Below are positions 9,898-19,386 of a stretch of DNA of 64,000 bases, piece after piece; within the stretch, counting starts at the first letter, position 1; each line of letters starts with the position of its first letter. The translations under genes were made by a program, and so were the position numbers. The notes below the pieces were generated by a model, which ran no database searches, had not been told where the DNA came from, and saw only the letters and a program-made list of their open reading frames with translations. The stretch is from an uncultured Lachnospiraceae bacterium (GTDB lineage: Bacteria; Bacillota; Clostridia; Lachnospirales; Lachnospiraceae), in assembly GCA_910587045.1 (NCBI GenBank), contig CAJULG010000005.1:1-64000 (forward strand), in the 5' to 3' direction.

Positions 9898-9926
9898 ATT
9901 GTATCACGTTCAGGAATCTTCTACAA
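9898..9926 (-). promoter_or_regulatory. Promoter of the fumarase operon
   Basis: Minus strand TTGTAG (9921-9926), 17-nt spacer, TACAAT (9898-9903). It lies about 85 nt upstream of the first ATG of the operon at 9812. Confidence 0.65.
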
Positions 9927-9945
9927 TTGATTTAATTCACAATAT

Positions 9946-9972
9946 TGTCACATTTTATGTAAAAATGTGACA
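9946..9972. repeat. Perfect 11-bp inverted repeat upstream of the fumarase promoter
   Basis: TGTCACATTTT and its exact complement AAAATGTGACA, separated by 5 nt, lie 20 bp upstream of the -35 box. The position and TGTGA-like half-sites fit an activator or repressor operator. It also directly follows the gyrA terminator in transcription order and might act as a second hairpin. Confidence 0.45.
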
Positions 9973-10000
9973 AAAAGGAGCGGAAAAAACCGCTCCTTTC
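9970..10000 (-). terminator. Rho-independent terminator of gyrA
   Basis: Ten-bp perfect stem AAAGGAGCGG/CCGCTCCTTT (9974-9983 with 9990-9999), 6-nt loop, then TTTTTG on the minus strand. It lies 26 bp past the gyrA stop. Confidence 0.9.
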
Positions 10001-10025
10001 CTTCAAATTTCATAATGATCTATCC

Positions 10026-12605
10026 TTACTCGGTCGGATTCTCTTCTGACCCTTCTACAAGTTCCTCCGGATTTTCTTCTGAAATTTCTTCAACGATTCC
10101 TTCTTCCTGTTCTTCCTGCAACTGTGATTCCAGCTTCCGGATATCCTCCTCCGGATCACTGTCCCGAACCTTGGCTACACTGGCAACCGTAATATTATTC
10201 TCTGTATCCATATTGATCAGTTTTACACCGGATGTAACACGGCTCAGCTGGGAAATATCCTTACATTGCAGACGGATGACAATTCCTTCTGTAGAGATCA
10301 ACATAATTTCATTTTCCTCGTTGACAGCCTTCACACCGACTACATTTCCGGTCTTATCATTGATCTTATAGCACTTCACTCCCTTGCCGCCCCGGTTCTG
10401 CGGTGTGAATTCGTCCATGGAGGTCCGTTTACCCATACCATTCTCTGAAACGATCAACAGGTCTTCTCCCTGCGTATCCAGCTGCATACCGATCACCTCG
10501 TCACCGGCACCCAGATTCATACCCTTCACACCCATAGAGGTCCGTCCGGTACTTCTGGCATCTGTCTCCTGGAAGCGGATACACATACCCAGCTTGCTGA
10601 CCAGCAGAATCTCCTTCCGGTTATTGGTTGATTTTACCTCGATCAATTCATCCTCATCCCGAAGGGTGATCGCTGCCAGACCGTTCTTTCGGATATTCTG
10701 GAAATCCGTGATCGGAGTCTTCTTTACCATGCCCTTCTTCGTTGCCATGAATAAATATCTGCCCTTCTTAAATTCACGGATCGGAATAACGGCTGTGATC
10801 TTCTCCTCCGGCAGCATCTGTAAGAGGTTCACAATGGCAGTTCCCCTTGCAGTCCGCCCGGATTCCGGAATCTCATATGCCTTCAGACGATATACCCGCC
10901 CCATATTCGTAAAGAACATGATAAAGTGATGGGTCGTGGTCATGATCAGCTCTTCAATGAAATCATCTTCAATGGTCTGCATTCCCTTGATTCCCTTACC
11001 ACCGCGATTCTGAGACCGGAAATTATCTACCGTCATACGCTTGATATAACCAAGCTTCGTCATGGCGATCACAGTATTTTCCCGCTTGATCAGTTCCTCA
11101 TCCGTAATCTCGTCTTCGTCCGGGCCGATTGCGGTTCTTCTGTCATCGCCATATTTGGTGGAAATGATCAGCAATTCCTCTTTGATAACGCCTAACAGCT
11201 TCTTCTCATCCGCCAGGATTGCCTTTAACTCCGCGATCCGTTCAATTAACTCCCGGTATTCATTCTCAATCTTATCCCGTTCCAGACCGGTCAGAGCCCG
11301 CAGACGCATATCCACGATCGCCTGAGCCTGTACATCTGATAAGCTGAACTCCTCTATTAATTTTTCTTTCGCTTCCGCCACGTTTTTCGAACTGCGGATG
11401 ATCTGGATCACACGGTCGATATGATCCAGTGCGATCAGCAGACCTTCTAAGATATGAGCCCGTTCCTCCGCTTTGTTCAGCTCGTATTTTGTTCTTCTGG
11501 TAACCACATCCTCCTGGTGCTTCAGGTAATAGGTGAGCATTTCCAGAAGGTTCAAGATTTTCGGTTCATTATTTACCAGTGCCAGCATGATAACACCAAA
11601 CGTATCCTGCATCTGCGTGTGCTTATATAAATTCTTCAGAATGATATTGGCGTTGGCATCCTTTCGCAGTTCCATGACAACACGCATACCCTCTCTGGAG
11701 GATTCATCCCGAAGATCGGTAATGCCTTCAATCTTCTTATCTTTTACCAGCTCCGCAATCTTCTGGATCAGACGTGCTTTATTTACCATATATGGAAGCT
11801 CGGTCACGACGATCCTCTGCTTTCCATTTGACATCGGCTCGATATTGGAAACTGCACGAACCTTGATCTTTCCCCGTCCGGTACGATAGGCGGCATCAAT
11901 CTCACCGGTTCCCAGTATCTGTGCACCCGTCGGGAAATCCGGCCCCTTTACGATCGAAAGGATTTCCTCCATATCCGTCTGACGATCCTCTAAGATCCGG
12001 TTATCAATGATCTTTACAACTGCATCGATTACCTCCCGCAGATTATGGGGCGGGATATTCGTCGCCATACCAACTGCAATACCGGAGGTACCATTAACCA
12101 GAAGATTCGGATAACGGCTTGGAAGTACCGTCGGCTCCTTCTCTGTCTCATCGAAGTTCGGTATGAAATCTACCGTATCCTTGTTGATATCTGCCAGCAT
12201 TTCCATAGAAATCTTGGAAAGTCTTGCTTCCGTATAACGCATTGCTGCAGCACCATCGCCATCCACGGAACCAAAGTTTCCATGTCCGTCCACCAGCATA
12301 TAACGGGTATTCCATTCCTGCGCCAGCTTGACCATCGCTTCATAAATGGAACTGTCGCCATGCGGATGATACTTACCCATGGTATCACCGACAATACGGG
12401 CGCATTTCCGATGAGGCTTATCCGGCCCGTTATTCAACTCTATCATTGAGTATAAGATTCTTCTCTGTACCGGCTTTAATCCATCCCGCACATCCGGTAA
12501 GGCTCTGGCGGCAATAACACTCATGGCATAATCAATATAATTACGCTCCATGGTCTTTTGCAGGTCTATCTCATGTACTTTATCAAAGATTGTACTATCG
12601 TCCAT
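10026..12605 (-). CDS. gyrA: DNA gyrase subunit A
   Basis: An 859-residue subunit that cuts and rejoins DNA during ATP-driven negative supercoiling. The catalytic tyrosine is Tyr124 in AAMRYTEARL. The quinolone region reads HPHGDSSIYE, with Ser85 and Glu89 at the positions of E. coli Ser83 and Asp87, so it looks like the susceptible form. A GyrA-box-like motif SQNRGGKGIKG occurs in the C-terminal beta-pinwheel, and a second QNRGGKG copy is present further on. The last 40 residues are acidic, as in many GyrA tails. It follows gyrB by 11 bp and ends at a strong terminator. Confidence 0.98.
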   Translation of the reverse strand: MDDSTIFDKVHEIDLQKTMERNYIDYAMSVIAARALPDVRDGLKPVQRRILYSMIELNNGPDKPHRKCARIVGDTMGKYHPHGDSSIYEAMVKLAQEWNTRYMLVDGHGNFGSVDGDGAAAMRYTEARLSKISMEMLADINKDTVDFIPNFDETEKEPTVLPSRYPNLLVNGTSGIAVGMATNIPPHNLREVIDAVVKIIDNRILEDRQTDMEEILSIVKGPDFPTGAQILGTGEIDAAYRTGRGKIKVRAVSNIEPMSNGKQRIVVTELPYMVNKARLIQKIAELVKDKKIEGITDLRDESSREGMRVVMELRKDANANIILKNLYKHTQMQDTFGVIMLALVNNEPKILNLLEMLTYYLKHQEDVVTRRTKYELNKAEERAHILEGLLIALDHIDRVIQIIRSSKNVAEAKEKLIEEFSLSDVQAQAIVDMRLRALTGLERDKIENEYRELIERIAELKAILADEKKLLGVIKEELLIISTKYGDDRRTAIGPDEDEITDEELIKRENTVIAMTKLGYIKRMTVDNFRSQNRGGKGIKGMQTIEDDFIEELIMTTTHHFIMFFTNMGRVYRLKAYEIPESGRTARGTAIVNLLQMLPEEKITAVIPIREFKKGRYLFMATKKGMVKKTPITDFQNIRKNGLAAITLRDEDELIEVKSTNNRKEILLVSKLGMCIRFQETDARSTGRTSMGVKGMNLGAGDEVIGMQLDTQGEDLLIVSENGMGKRTSMDEFTPQNRGGKGVKCYKINDKTGNVVGVKAVNEENEIMLISTEGIVIRLQCKDISQLSRVTSGVKLINMDTENNITVASVAKVRDSDPEEDIRKLESQLQEEQEEGIVEEISEENPEELVEGSEENPTE

Positions 12606-12616
12606 GCTACTTCCTC

Positions 12617-14527
12617 CTAAATATCCAGATTCTTAACGAATTTTGCATTTGCTTCAATGAACTCCCGGCGTGGTTCTACCTTATCACCCATCAAGGTATT
12701 AAAGGTAATATCAATCTCGGACTCATTCTCTTCATCAATGGCTACCCGTAACAAAATCCGCTGATCCGGATCCATGGTGGTTTCCCAGAGCTGTTCTGCA
12801 TCCATTTCTCCAAGACCCTTATACCGCTGGATCTTATTATTGGTATCTCTTCCAACCTCTTTTAATATATTATCCAGCTCTTCATCGCTGTAGGCATACC
12901 ATACCTTACGATTCTTCTCCAGCTTAAAGAGTGGCGGCTGTGCCAGATAGACATGTCCCTGGCGGATCAGCTCCGGCATGAAACGATAGAAGAAGGTCAG
13001 CAGCAGGGTTGCAATATGGGCGCCGTCTACATCGGCATCGGTCATAATGATGATCTTGCCATAACGAAGCTTGGATATATCAAAATTATCATGAATACCG
13101 GTACCAAATGCAGTGATCATTGCCTTGATCTCCTCATTGACCAGTATCTTATCAATCCTTGCCTTTTCCACATTCAGGATCTTGCCCCGGAGCGGCAGAA
13201 TGGCCTGGGTTGCCCGGTCTCTAGCCGTCTTTGCAGAACCGCCGGCGGAATCACCCTCGACGATATAGATCTCACATTTTTCCGGATTCTTATCCGAACA
13301 GTCTGCCAGCTTACCCGGCAGAGACATGTTATCCGCCAGATTGCTTTTCCGTGCTACATCCCTTGCCTTTCTCGCTGCGATTCTTGCCCGCTGTGCTAAC
13401 ACGGCCTTATTGATGATAATCTTTGCAACTGCAGGATTCTGCTCCAGGAAATATGTCAGCTGTTCCGTAACGATGGCCTCAACTGCGCTTCTTGCCTCAG
13501 AATTACCCAGCTTCTGCTTGGTCTGGCCTTCAAACTGCGGATCCTCAATCTTGATACTGATAATCGCAGTCAGACCTTCCCGCAGATCGTCACCGGATAG
13601 ATTATCCTCCTTCTCCTTCAGCATTTTGTTATTTCTTGCATAATCATTGAATACCTTGGTGATCGCACTCCGGAATCCGGTTAAATGCATACCACCCTCC
13701 GGGGTATTGATATTATTAACAAAGCTGTATGTAGACTCGTTAAAGGAATCATTATGCTGCAGGGCAACCTCCACTAAGATATTGTCCTTGCTTCCCTCAC
13801 AGTAAATGACTTTATTATACAACGGATCCTTATGACGATTGATATATTCTACGAATTCTTTAATACCGCCCTCATAATGAAAAGTACGTTCCTTCACCGG
13901 CTCTTCCCGGGCATCATTTAAATTAATCTTTAATGCTTTTGTCAGGAATGCGGTTTCCCGCAGACGAACCTTCAAGGTATCAAAATTATAAACAGTGGTA
14001 TCAAAGATTTCTGCATCCGGCTTAAAGGTAACCTTGGTACCGGTATGCTTTGAGGTACCAACCTCCTTCAGCTTATAAACTACCTTGCCTCTCTCATATC
14101 TCTGTTTGTATACTTTTCCATCCCGGCTGATTTCCACCTCTAGCCATTCTGAAAGAGCATTTACCACGGATGCACCTACACCATGAAGACCACCGGATAC
14201 CTTGTATCCCCCGCCGCCGAATTTACCTCCGGCATGAAGGATCGTAAACACTACTTCAACTGCCGGAATTCCGGCTTTTTCATGAATGCCTACCGGAATC
14301 CCCCGGCCATTATCAACAACGGTTATGGAATTATCCTCGTTAATTGTAACATCAATGACAGAACAGAAGCCTGCAAGTGCTTCATCTACGGAGTTATCTA
14401 CGATCTCATATACCAGATGATGCAGACCACGTTCGGATGTACTTCCGATATACATACCGGGTCTCTTTCGAACTGCTTCCAATCCTTCCAGAATCTGAAT
14501 CTGTTCTGCTCCATAATCATTTGCCAT
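12617..14527 (-). CDS. gyrB: DNA gyrase subunit B
   Basis: A 636-residue ATPase subunit of gyrase. GHKL ATP-binding motifs are visible (EIVDNSVDEALAG, VDNGRGIP, GLHGVGASVVN). So is the TOPRIM metal site (EGDSAGGSA; TDADVDGAHI), and the C-terminal segment ends RREFIEANAKFVKNLDI. The length is normal for Firmicutes. It lies between recF (15 bp) and gyrA (11 bp) and is evidently cotranscribed with them. Confidence 0.98.
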   Translation of the reverse strand: MANDYGAEQIQILEGLEAVRKRPGMYIGSTSERGLHHLVYEIVDNSVDEALAGFCSVIDVTINEDNSITVVDNGRGIPVGIHEKAGIPAVEVVFTILHAGGKFGGGGYKVSGGLHGVGASVVNALSEWLEVEISRDGKVYKQRYERGKVVYKLKEVGTSKHTGTKVTFKPDAEIFDTTVYNFDTLKVRLRETAFLTKALKINLNDAREEPVKERTFHYEGGIKEFVEYINRHKDPLYNKVIYCEGSKDNILVEVALQHNDSFNESTYSFVNNINTPEGGMHLTGFRSAITKVFNDYARNNKMLKEKEDNLSGDDLREGLTAIISIKIEDPQFEGQTKQKLGNSEARSAVEAIVTEQLTYFLEQNPAVAKIIINKAVLAQRARIAARKARDVARKSNLADNMSLPGKLADCSDKNPEKCEIYIVEGDSAGGSAKTARDRATQAILPLRGKILNVEKARIDKILVNEEIKAMITAFGTGIHDNFDISKLRYGKIIIMTDADVDGAHIATLLLTFFYRFMPELIRQGHVYLAQPPLFKLEKNRKVWYAYSDEELDNILKEVGRDTNNKIQRYKGLGEMDAEQLWETTMDPDQRILLRVAIDEENESEIDITFNTLMGDKVEPRREFIEANAKFVKNLDI

Positions 14528-14542
14528 TTCATATCCTCCTAC

Positions 14543-15646
14543 TTAATTATCCCGGACATTGTTACCTTCGGGATAAACATGTCCTTTTACAACCTTATAT
14601 ATTTTATTTATATTCATCCGCTCCCTGATAAAAGCATCATATCCCGTACAGGTAATGATGGTCTGTATATTATCAATCGAGTGTAATAAATAATCTCTGC
14701 GGTTCTCATCCAACTCTGACATTACGTCATCCAGTAATAATACCGGAGTATCATGAATCCGCTGTTTTACGATTTCAATCTCCGCCAGCTTCAGGGAAAG
14801 TGCTGCTGTCCGCTGTTGTCCCTGGGAACCGAACCTTCGTACCTCCACATCATTAATATAGAATCCCATATCGTCTCTGTGTGGTCCGTATTGCGTGGAC
14901 TGATACCTTATATCCTGTTCCTGCTTCTGGATCAAGGTATCCGCATAAGCTTTTTCCTTTATATTTTCCTCATATCGAAGCTCTAACCGTTCCTTCCCTC
15001 CGGTCAGATTACAATGAATCTTTTTTAATATTTCATTCAACTGTCCGATAAATGATCTTCTGGATTGAATCACTTCAGAACCATACTGAACCAACTGCTG
15101 ATTCCATACCTCCAGGGTATCCGCTAATTGGGGCTGAAAAGAAATCTGTTTTAATAGATTATTTCTCTGATTCAACACTTTATTATAATTTGTATAATTA
15201 TATAAATACAGCTTATCCAACTGACAAAGCTCCAGATCAAGAAATCGTCTCCGTTCCGCCGGACCGTTTTTAATAATGCTCAGATCCTCCGGTGAAAAAA
15301 ATATAACATTTACAACTCCGAATAATTCTCCGCTTTTTCGGATCGGCAACTGATCAATGGCAATTCCCTTTGTCTTATTTTTTCGCAGGTGCATATCAAT
15401 TCTGTGCAGAACTTCTGATTTCATGATCTGCATTCTGATATGAGCCTCCTCCTGATCAAACTGGATGATTTCCCTGTCTTTACTCCCCCGATGGGATTTT
15501 GTTGTGGCAGATATATAAATTGCTTCTAAAATATTTGTTTTTCCCTGCGCATTATCGCCATAAAGGATTGTTGTACCGGAATCAAAGCAGATATTCAAAT
15601 TTTCATAATTACGATAATTTTTCAATTCCAAGGAATGAATATACAT
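14543..15646 (-). CDS. recF: DNA replication and repair protein RecF
   Basis: A 367-residue SMC-like ABC ATPase that helps load RecA at gaps through RecFOR. Walker A is YGDNAQGKTN near residue 32, the signature region is RRFGSQGQQRT, and Walker B is PVLLLDDVMSELD. The start MYIHSLELKNYRNYE is the family N-terminus. It is part of the dnaN-S4-recF-gyrB-gyrA run. Confidence 0.97.
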   Translation of the reverse strand: MYIHSLELKNYRNYENLNICFDSGTTILYGDNAQGKTNILEAIYISATTKSHRGSKDREIIQFDQEEAHIRMQIMKSEVLHRIDMHLRKNKTKGIAIDQLPIRKSGELFGVVNVIFFSPEDLSIIKNGPAERRRFLDLELCQLDKLYLYNYTNYNKVLNQRNNLLKQISFQPQLADTLEVWNQQLVQYGSEVIQSRRSFIGQLNEILKKIHCNLTGGKERLELRYEENIKEKAYADTLIQKQEQDIRYQSTQYGPHRDDMGFYINDVEVRRFGSQGQQRTAALSLKLAEIEIVKQRIHDTPVLLLDDVMSELDENRRDYLLHSIDNIQTIITCTGYDAFIRERMNINKIYKVVKGHVYPEGNNVRDN

Positions 15647-15658
15647 GTTATTTTCCTG

Positions 15659-15868
15659 CTATTGTTCAATCCGGATAGACTGGTTCAGAAATGTAACAAC
15701 ATCTCCGTCATACAATTTCCGGCCTCTTCTGGTATCTATTTCACCATTGACCGTAACCTCACCATTCTGAATAACTTCCTTGGCAGTAACACCGGAATCC
15801 ACCAGTCCTGCCGCCTTTAATGCCTGTCCCAGCTTGATGAATTCATCTCTCAGTTTAATGACTTCCAT
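15659..15868 (-). CDS. yaaA: S4-domain RNA-binding protein (YaaA type)
   Basis: A 69-residue protein consisting only of an S4 fold. The S4 core GLVDSGVTAKEVIQNGEVTV and the RRGRKLYDGD end are clear. This small protein stands between dnaN and recF in most Firmicutes, and work in Bacillus links it to ribosome assembly. The gaps are 11 bp to dnaN and 12 bp to recF. Confidence 0.93.
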   Translation of the reverse strand: MEVIKLRDEFIKLGQALKAAGLVDSGVTAKEVIQNGEVTVNGEIDTRRGRKLYDGDVVTFLNQSIRIEQ

Positions 15869-15879
15869 ATCTGCTCTCC

Positions 15880-16989
15880 TTATATGCTGACCGTACTGAT
15901 ATTAACCGGAAGCACAACATAACGATAGCATTCCTTTTCATCCTTGATATAACAAGGTGCTTTCTGATTAATAAAATAGATACTGATCTCCTCATCATCA
16001 ATGACACGAAGTGCATCCATCAACAGCTTCGGATTAAAACCAATGATCAGATCCTTTCCTTCCTTCCGGATATCCAGATCCTCGTTCATGGAACCCATGG
16101 CAGAATCTATTTTCAGGTGCATACTGTCATTGCCGATATTAATGATGATCGGCTTTTTATCCGATTCCCGGATCAGAAGAGAAGCCCGGTCTATACAATC
16201 CAGAAATTCTTTTTTATTAATATTGATCTTTGTCTCATAATCATTTGTAAGCATCTGATTGATCTTATAATATTCCCCTTCCAGAAGACGGGATACGACT
16301 TTTGTCTTATTAAATTCAAATAATATATGTTTATCTGTAAAATAGATATCTACATAATCATCCACACCGCCATCCAGGATTTTACTTACGTCGTTCAAAG
16401 TTTTTCCCGGTACTACGACTTTGATCATTTCATGCTGTTCTTTTAAAGCTACATTGCGGATGGAAATCCGATGCCCGTCCAGAGATACGATCCTCAGATT
16501 ATCATTCTCTATTTCGAATAATTCACCGCTCATTAATTTTGTACTTTCATTTTCAACTGTGGAAAATATGGTCTGCCTTATAAATTCTTTTACTGTAAAT
16601 TGGGAAAGACTGATTCCTTTACTCCGTTCTACCTCCGGAAGCAGTGAAAAATCATCTCCTGATTTACCGGAAATAGTGAATTTTGATTTTTCACAACGGA
16701 TTGCTGCCTGATGATTTTCATTTGTTTCCAGTGTAATCTCACTATCTGGAAGTTTTCTTATGATCTCAAAAAACAATTTAGCATCCAATGCGATCTTTCC
16801 GCCTTCAATGATCGTTCCATCTACATAGGTTTCAATTCCCAGCTCCATATCCGTTGCAGTTAGTTTTATCTCCTGATCAGCTTCAATTAAAATACATTCC
16901 AGAATGGGAAGTGTAGTCTTATTTGATACTGCTTTCATTACTACATTAACAGCAGATAATAACAATGATTTTGAACAAGCGATTTTCAT
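15880..16989 (-). CDS. dnaN: DNA polymerase III sliding clamp (beta subunit)
   Basis: A 369-residue clamp of normal length. Three repeated clamp folds are evident, with N-terminus MKIACSKSLLLSAVNVVMKAVSNKTTLPILE and the C-terminal PCYIKDEKECYRYVVLPVNI block that forms the client-binding pocket. It is the first gene after the oriC segment on this side and heads the run to gyrA. Confidence 0.98.
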   Translation of the reverse strand: MKIACSKSLLLSAVNVVMKAVSNKTTLPILECILIEADQEIKLTATDMELGIETYVDGTIIEGGKIALDAKLFFEIIRKLPDSEITLETNENHQAAIRCEKSKFTISGKSGDDFSLLPEVERSKGISLSQFTVKEFIRQTIFSTVENESTKLMSGELFEIENDNLRIVSLDGHRISIRNVALKEQHEMIKVVVPGKTLNDVSKILDGGVDDYVDIYFTDKHILFEFNKTKVVSRLLEGEYYKINQMLTNDYETKININKKEFLDCIDRASLLIRESDKKPIIINIGNDSMHLKIDSAMGSMNEDLDIRKEGKDLIIGFNPKLLMDALRVIDDEEISIYFINQKAPCYIKDEKECYRYVVLPVNISTVSI

Positions 16990-17021
16990 AATGTGTAAAA
17001 CTCCTTTCCCCCGGCCGGGGT

Positions 17022-17285
17022 TAAAATTAATATATTAATATTTAAATGTATTTAGACGTATTATTCGTAGGGGCTGTGGATATGTTGATAACCCTTCTTA
17101 TAGCTTGAAAAAGATGAATATGGCAACAGGGATAAGAATGTTGATTCCTTTCTGATAATCTGTGAAAATATTCATGTTATTCACAAAGGATATGTATGGA
17201 TATCATCCGGCTTCAGAAAGAGGATTTTCTGATCCTGCGATTATACACATCTATTCACAGCCTGTTCACTGTTTATCCACATCCT
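17022..17285. other. oriC, dnaA-dnaN part: AT-rich unwinding region and DnaA boxes
   Basis: Bases 17022-17056 are almost pure A/T next to dnaN and are the likely unwinding element. DnaA boxes follow: ATATCCACA (17075-17083, minus), TTATCAACA (17083-17091, minus), TTATTCACA (17177-17185), TTATACACA (17241-17249), CTATTCACA (17251-17259) and a perfect TTATCCACA (17273-17281). A GC palindrome CCCCGGCCGGGG separates the AT-rich part from the dnaN ribosome site. Which box set melts the duplex is inferred by analogy with Bacillus. Confidence 0.8.
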
Positions 17286-17292
17286 GTTGTGT

Positions 17293-18672
17293 TCAGGAAG
17301 GGATAATTTTCTTTTTGATCGTCGCAATCGTAGCCGCTAAGTTTTCATTTGTTTTCATATTTTTTTTGATCTTCTCGATCGCATGCATGACAGTAGAATG
17401 ATCCTTTTTGAAATATTCGCCAATGGATTCCAGTGGTTTTTCTGTCAGGATCCGGCACATATACATAGCAATCTGCCTTGCATTGGCAATATCCGCACTT
17501 CTTCTGGAGGATAAGATATCTTCCTTGGAAATGCCAAGATGTTCACTAACAACATCTGTGATCAGAGAAGGAGTGATTTCTCTGTTTTTATCCTTGGATA
17601 TCAGATCCTTCAAGGTTTCTTCTGCAAAAGAAACCGTAACCGGCTTGTTATCCAGCTTGGAAAAGATACTGATTTTATTCAGGGCTCCTTCTAATTCCCG
17701 GATATTGGAAACAATATGAGTCGCAATATACTGAATGACATCATCCGGAATATTAATGTTATCCTGTTCTGCACGTTTTCTCAGGATTGCCATCCTGGTC
17801 TCATAATCCGGAGACTGAATGTCAACAGGCAGGCCCCATTCCAGACGGGATTTGATCCTATCTTCCAGATTCTCAATCTCCTTTGGCGCTTTATCAGAGG
17901 AGATCACAATCTGTTTTCCTGCTTCATGCAGCACATTAAAGGTATGAAAGAATTCCTGCTGAGTGGATTCCTTTCCTATTATAAACTGAATATCATCCAG
18001 GAGCAGCAGATCTATATTCCGGTATTTGTTCCGGAATTCTTCTGTTTTATTTCTTTTTAATGCCTCAATTAATTCATTCGTAAATATTTCACTGGTCACA
18101 TAAAGGACTCTTGCTTTTTTATTGTGCTGCAACACATAATGTCCCACGGAATGCATTAAATGTGTCTTGCCAAGTCCGACTCCGCCATAAAGAAATAATG
18201 GATTAAATGCCTGTGCGGGAGCCTCTGCCACTGCTACGCAGGCAGCATGCGCATGCCGGTTGTTATCTCCGACTACAAAGGTATCAAAGGTATATCTAGG
18301 ATTCAGATTACTTGCTTCCATATTGTATTCCATATAATGATCGGAAACAACAGGCTGAGTATTCTCCTTTTTTATATCATCGGGAGAAGAGATTAATTGA
18401 ATATCAAAGTCTTCGTTCATGACAATCTGAATGGATGCTTTTAGAAACATATCATACATCTTTGTTTTCAGAAATTCGATTCCCCGCTGACCCAGAGTGT
18501 CATCTGCCAGCAGATAGATGGTATTATCAATGATATCATATACTTTTAGCGGACGGATCCAGGTATTGATCGTAATTGGTGCAACTCCATGCTCAAGCTG
18601 GATCGAATATAGAATTTTTTCCCAGTTTTCTTCAATCTTTTCTTTCATAAAGGAAAATTCCTCTCCTGTCAT
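17293..18672 (-). CDS. dnaA: Chromosomal replication initiator protein DnaA
   Basis: A 459-residue AAA+ initiator. Domain I is at the N-terminus (NWEKILYSIQ); the ATPase has Walker A GGVGLGKTH and Walker B LLLLDDIQF; the C-terminal DNA-binding domain IV has the signature KKDHSTVMHAIEKI. The ATG at 18672 has GCAGGATG upstream. An internal ATG at 18648 behind GGAGAGG is an alternative start eight residues shorter. Box clusters lie on both sides of the gene, so it probably controls its own expression. Confidence 0.98.
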   Translation of the reverse strand: MTGEEFSFMKEKIEENWEKILYSIQLEHGVAPITINTWIRPLKVYDIIDNTIYLLADDTLGQRGIEFLKTKMYDMFLKASIQIVMNEDFDIQLISSPDDIKKENTQPVVSDHYMEYNMEASNLNPRYTFDTFVVGDNNRHAHAACVAVAEAPAQAFNPLFLYGGVGLGKTHLMHSVGHYVLQHNKKARVLYVTSEIFTNELIEALKRNKTEEFRNKYRNIDLLLLDDIQFIIGKESTQQEFFHTFNVLHEAGKQIVISSDKAPKEIENLEDRIKSRLEWGLPVDIQSPDYETRMAILRKRAEQDNINIPDDVIQYIATHIVSNIRELEGALNKISIFSKLDNKPVTVSFAEETLKDLISKDKNREITPSLITDVVSEHLGISKEDILSSRRSADIANARQIAMYMCRILTEKPLESIGEYFKKDHSTVMHAIEKIKKNMKTNENLAATIATIKKKIIPS

Positions 18673-18723
18673 AATTCATCCTGCTTTCATCACAGAAAAA
18701 TGCGGGCAAAAGAACCCATATAT

Positions 18724-18752
18724 AATATATAACAAATTTCGGTTTTTCGCAA
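18724..18752 (-). promoter_or_regulatory. dnaA: dnaA promoter
   Basis: Minus strand TTGCGA (18747-18752), 17-nt spacer, TATATT (18724-18729), about 50 nt upstream of the dnaA start. DnaA boxes begin about 70 bp further upstream. Confidence 0.55.
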
Positions 18753-18819
18753 GAAAAAGGACTGGATTTTTTAAAAACCGTTTAACATAATGTGTTGCAA
18801 ATAATTATGTAAAATTATG

Positions 18820-18927
18820 TAATTCACAATCAGATGAGTTGATTTTACAGCAGATTTTGATTTATTAATGAGAATATCCACAGCTTAAAATCAAGTTATC
18901 CACAGGTTTTGCACAAATTGTGAATAA
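18820..18927. other. oriC, rpmH-dnaA part: DnaA box cluster
   Basis: Boxes are TAATTCACA (18820-18828), ATATCCACA (18874-18882), perfect TTATCCACA (18896-18904) and TTATTCACA on the minus strand (18919-18927). The 422-bp gap between dnaA and rpmH holds this cluster and the two divergent promoters; I see no gene in it. With the cluster beyond dnaA it makes a bipartite origin as in Bacillus. Confidence 0.75.
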
Positions 18928-18986
18928 CATTATGTTAATTGAAAAATAATCTTTACGGAAAAATGCTTCTATATTTAAATTACTTC

Positions 18987-19015
18987 TTGACTGTTGACCT
19001 GGATTTCCATATAAT
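18987..19015 (+). promoter_or_regulatory. Promoter of the rpmH-rnpA cluster
   Basis: TTGACT (18987-18992), 17-nt spacer, perfect TATAAT (19010-19015), 80 nt before the rpmH start. Confidence 0.75.
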
Positions 19016-19094
19016 AAACTAGGTGTTTTTTCATAAGCCATAAATAAGTAGTTAAATAATAGATTTAACGAATGGAAAAAGGAGGTGTATCAAA

Positions 19095-19229
19095 ATGAAG
19101 ATGACATATCAGCCAAAGAAGAAACCACATGCAAGAGTTCATGGTTTTAGAAAAAGAATGAGTACTGCGAATGGCAGAAAAGTAATCGCTGCAAGAAGAG
19201 CAAAAGGTAGAAAGCATTTAACGGTATAG
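19095..19229 (+). CDS. rpmH: 50S ribosomal protein L34
   Basis: A 44-residue, very basic protein with the L34 pattern: start MKMTYQPKKK, core HGFRKRMSTANGRKV and end ARRAKGRKHLTV. The ribosome site AAGGAGGTGT is strong. It is the conserved first gene of the rpmH-rnpA-yidD-yidC cluster, next to oriC. Confidence 0.98.
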   Translation: MKMTYQPKKKPHARVHGFRKRMSTANGRKVIAARRAKGRKHLTV

Positions 19230-19254
19230 GTCGCAGTCATGTGACCTTTCTTTA
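19228..19254 (+). terminator. Weak hairpin after rpmH
   Basis: Stem AGGTCGC/GTGACCT with one G-U pair, beginning at the rpmH stop and followed by TTCTTTAT. A partial terminator here would lower rnpA relative to L34, as expected from their needs. Confidence 0.45.
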
Positions 19255-19276
19255 TGTTCGCGTAACAGTGAGCCAG

Positions 19277-19386
19277 GCGAAAAATACAACGTATTTTCGC
19301 TAAGAAGCAGACAAGCACAGAATGTTTAAGCTGGCTTGAACATTTGTGTGAAGACTGATTCGAATGAAAATGCAGGCATTTTCATT
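19277..19386 (+). repeat. Three consecutive hairpins in the rpmH-rnpA gap
   Basis: Three stem-loops of similar build stand in a row: 19277-19300 (stem around GCGAAAA/TTTTCGC, loop AAC), 19321-19344 (AATGTTTAAG/CTTGAACATT, loop CTGG) and 19363-19386 (AATGAAAATG/CATTTTCATT, loop CAGG). Stems are about 10 bp with 3-4 nt loops. The gap is about 200 nt and has no good reading frame. They may tune rnpA expression or mRNA processing. Confidence 0.55.
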
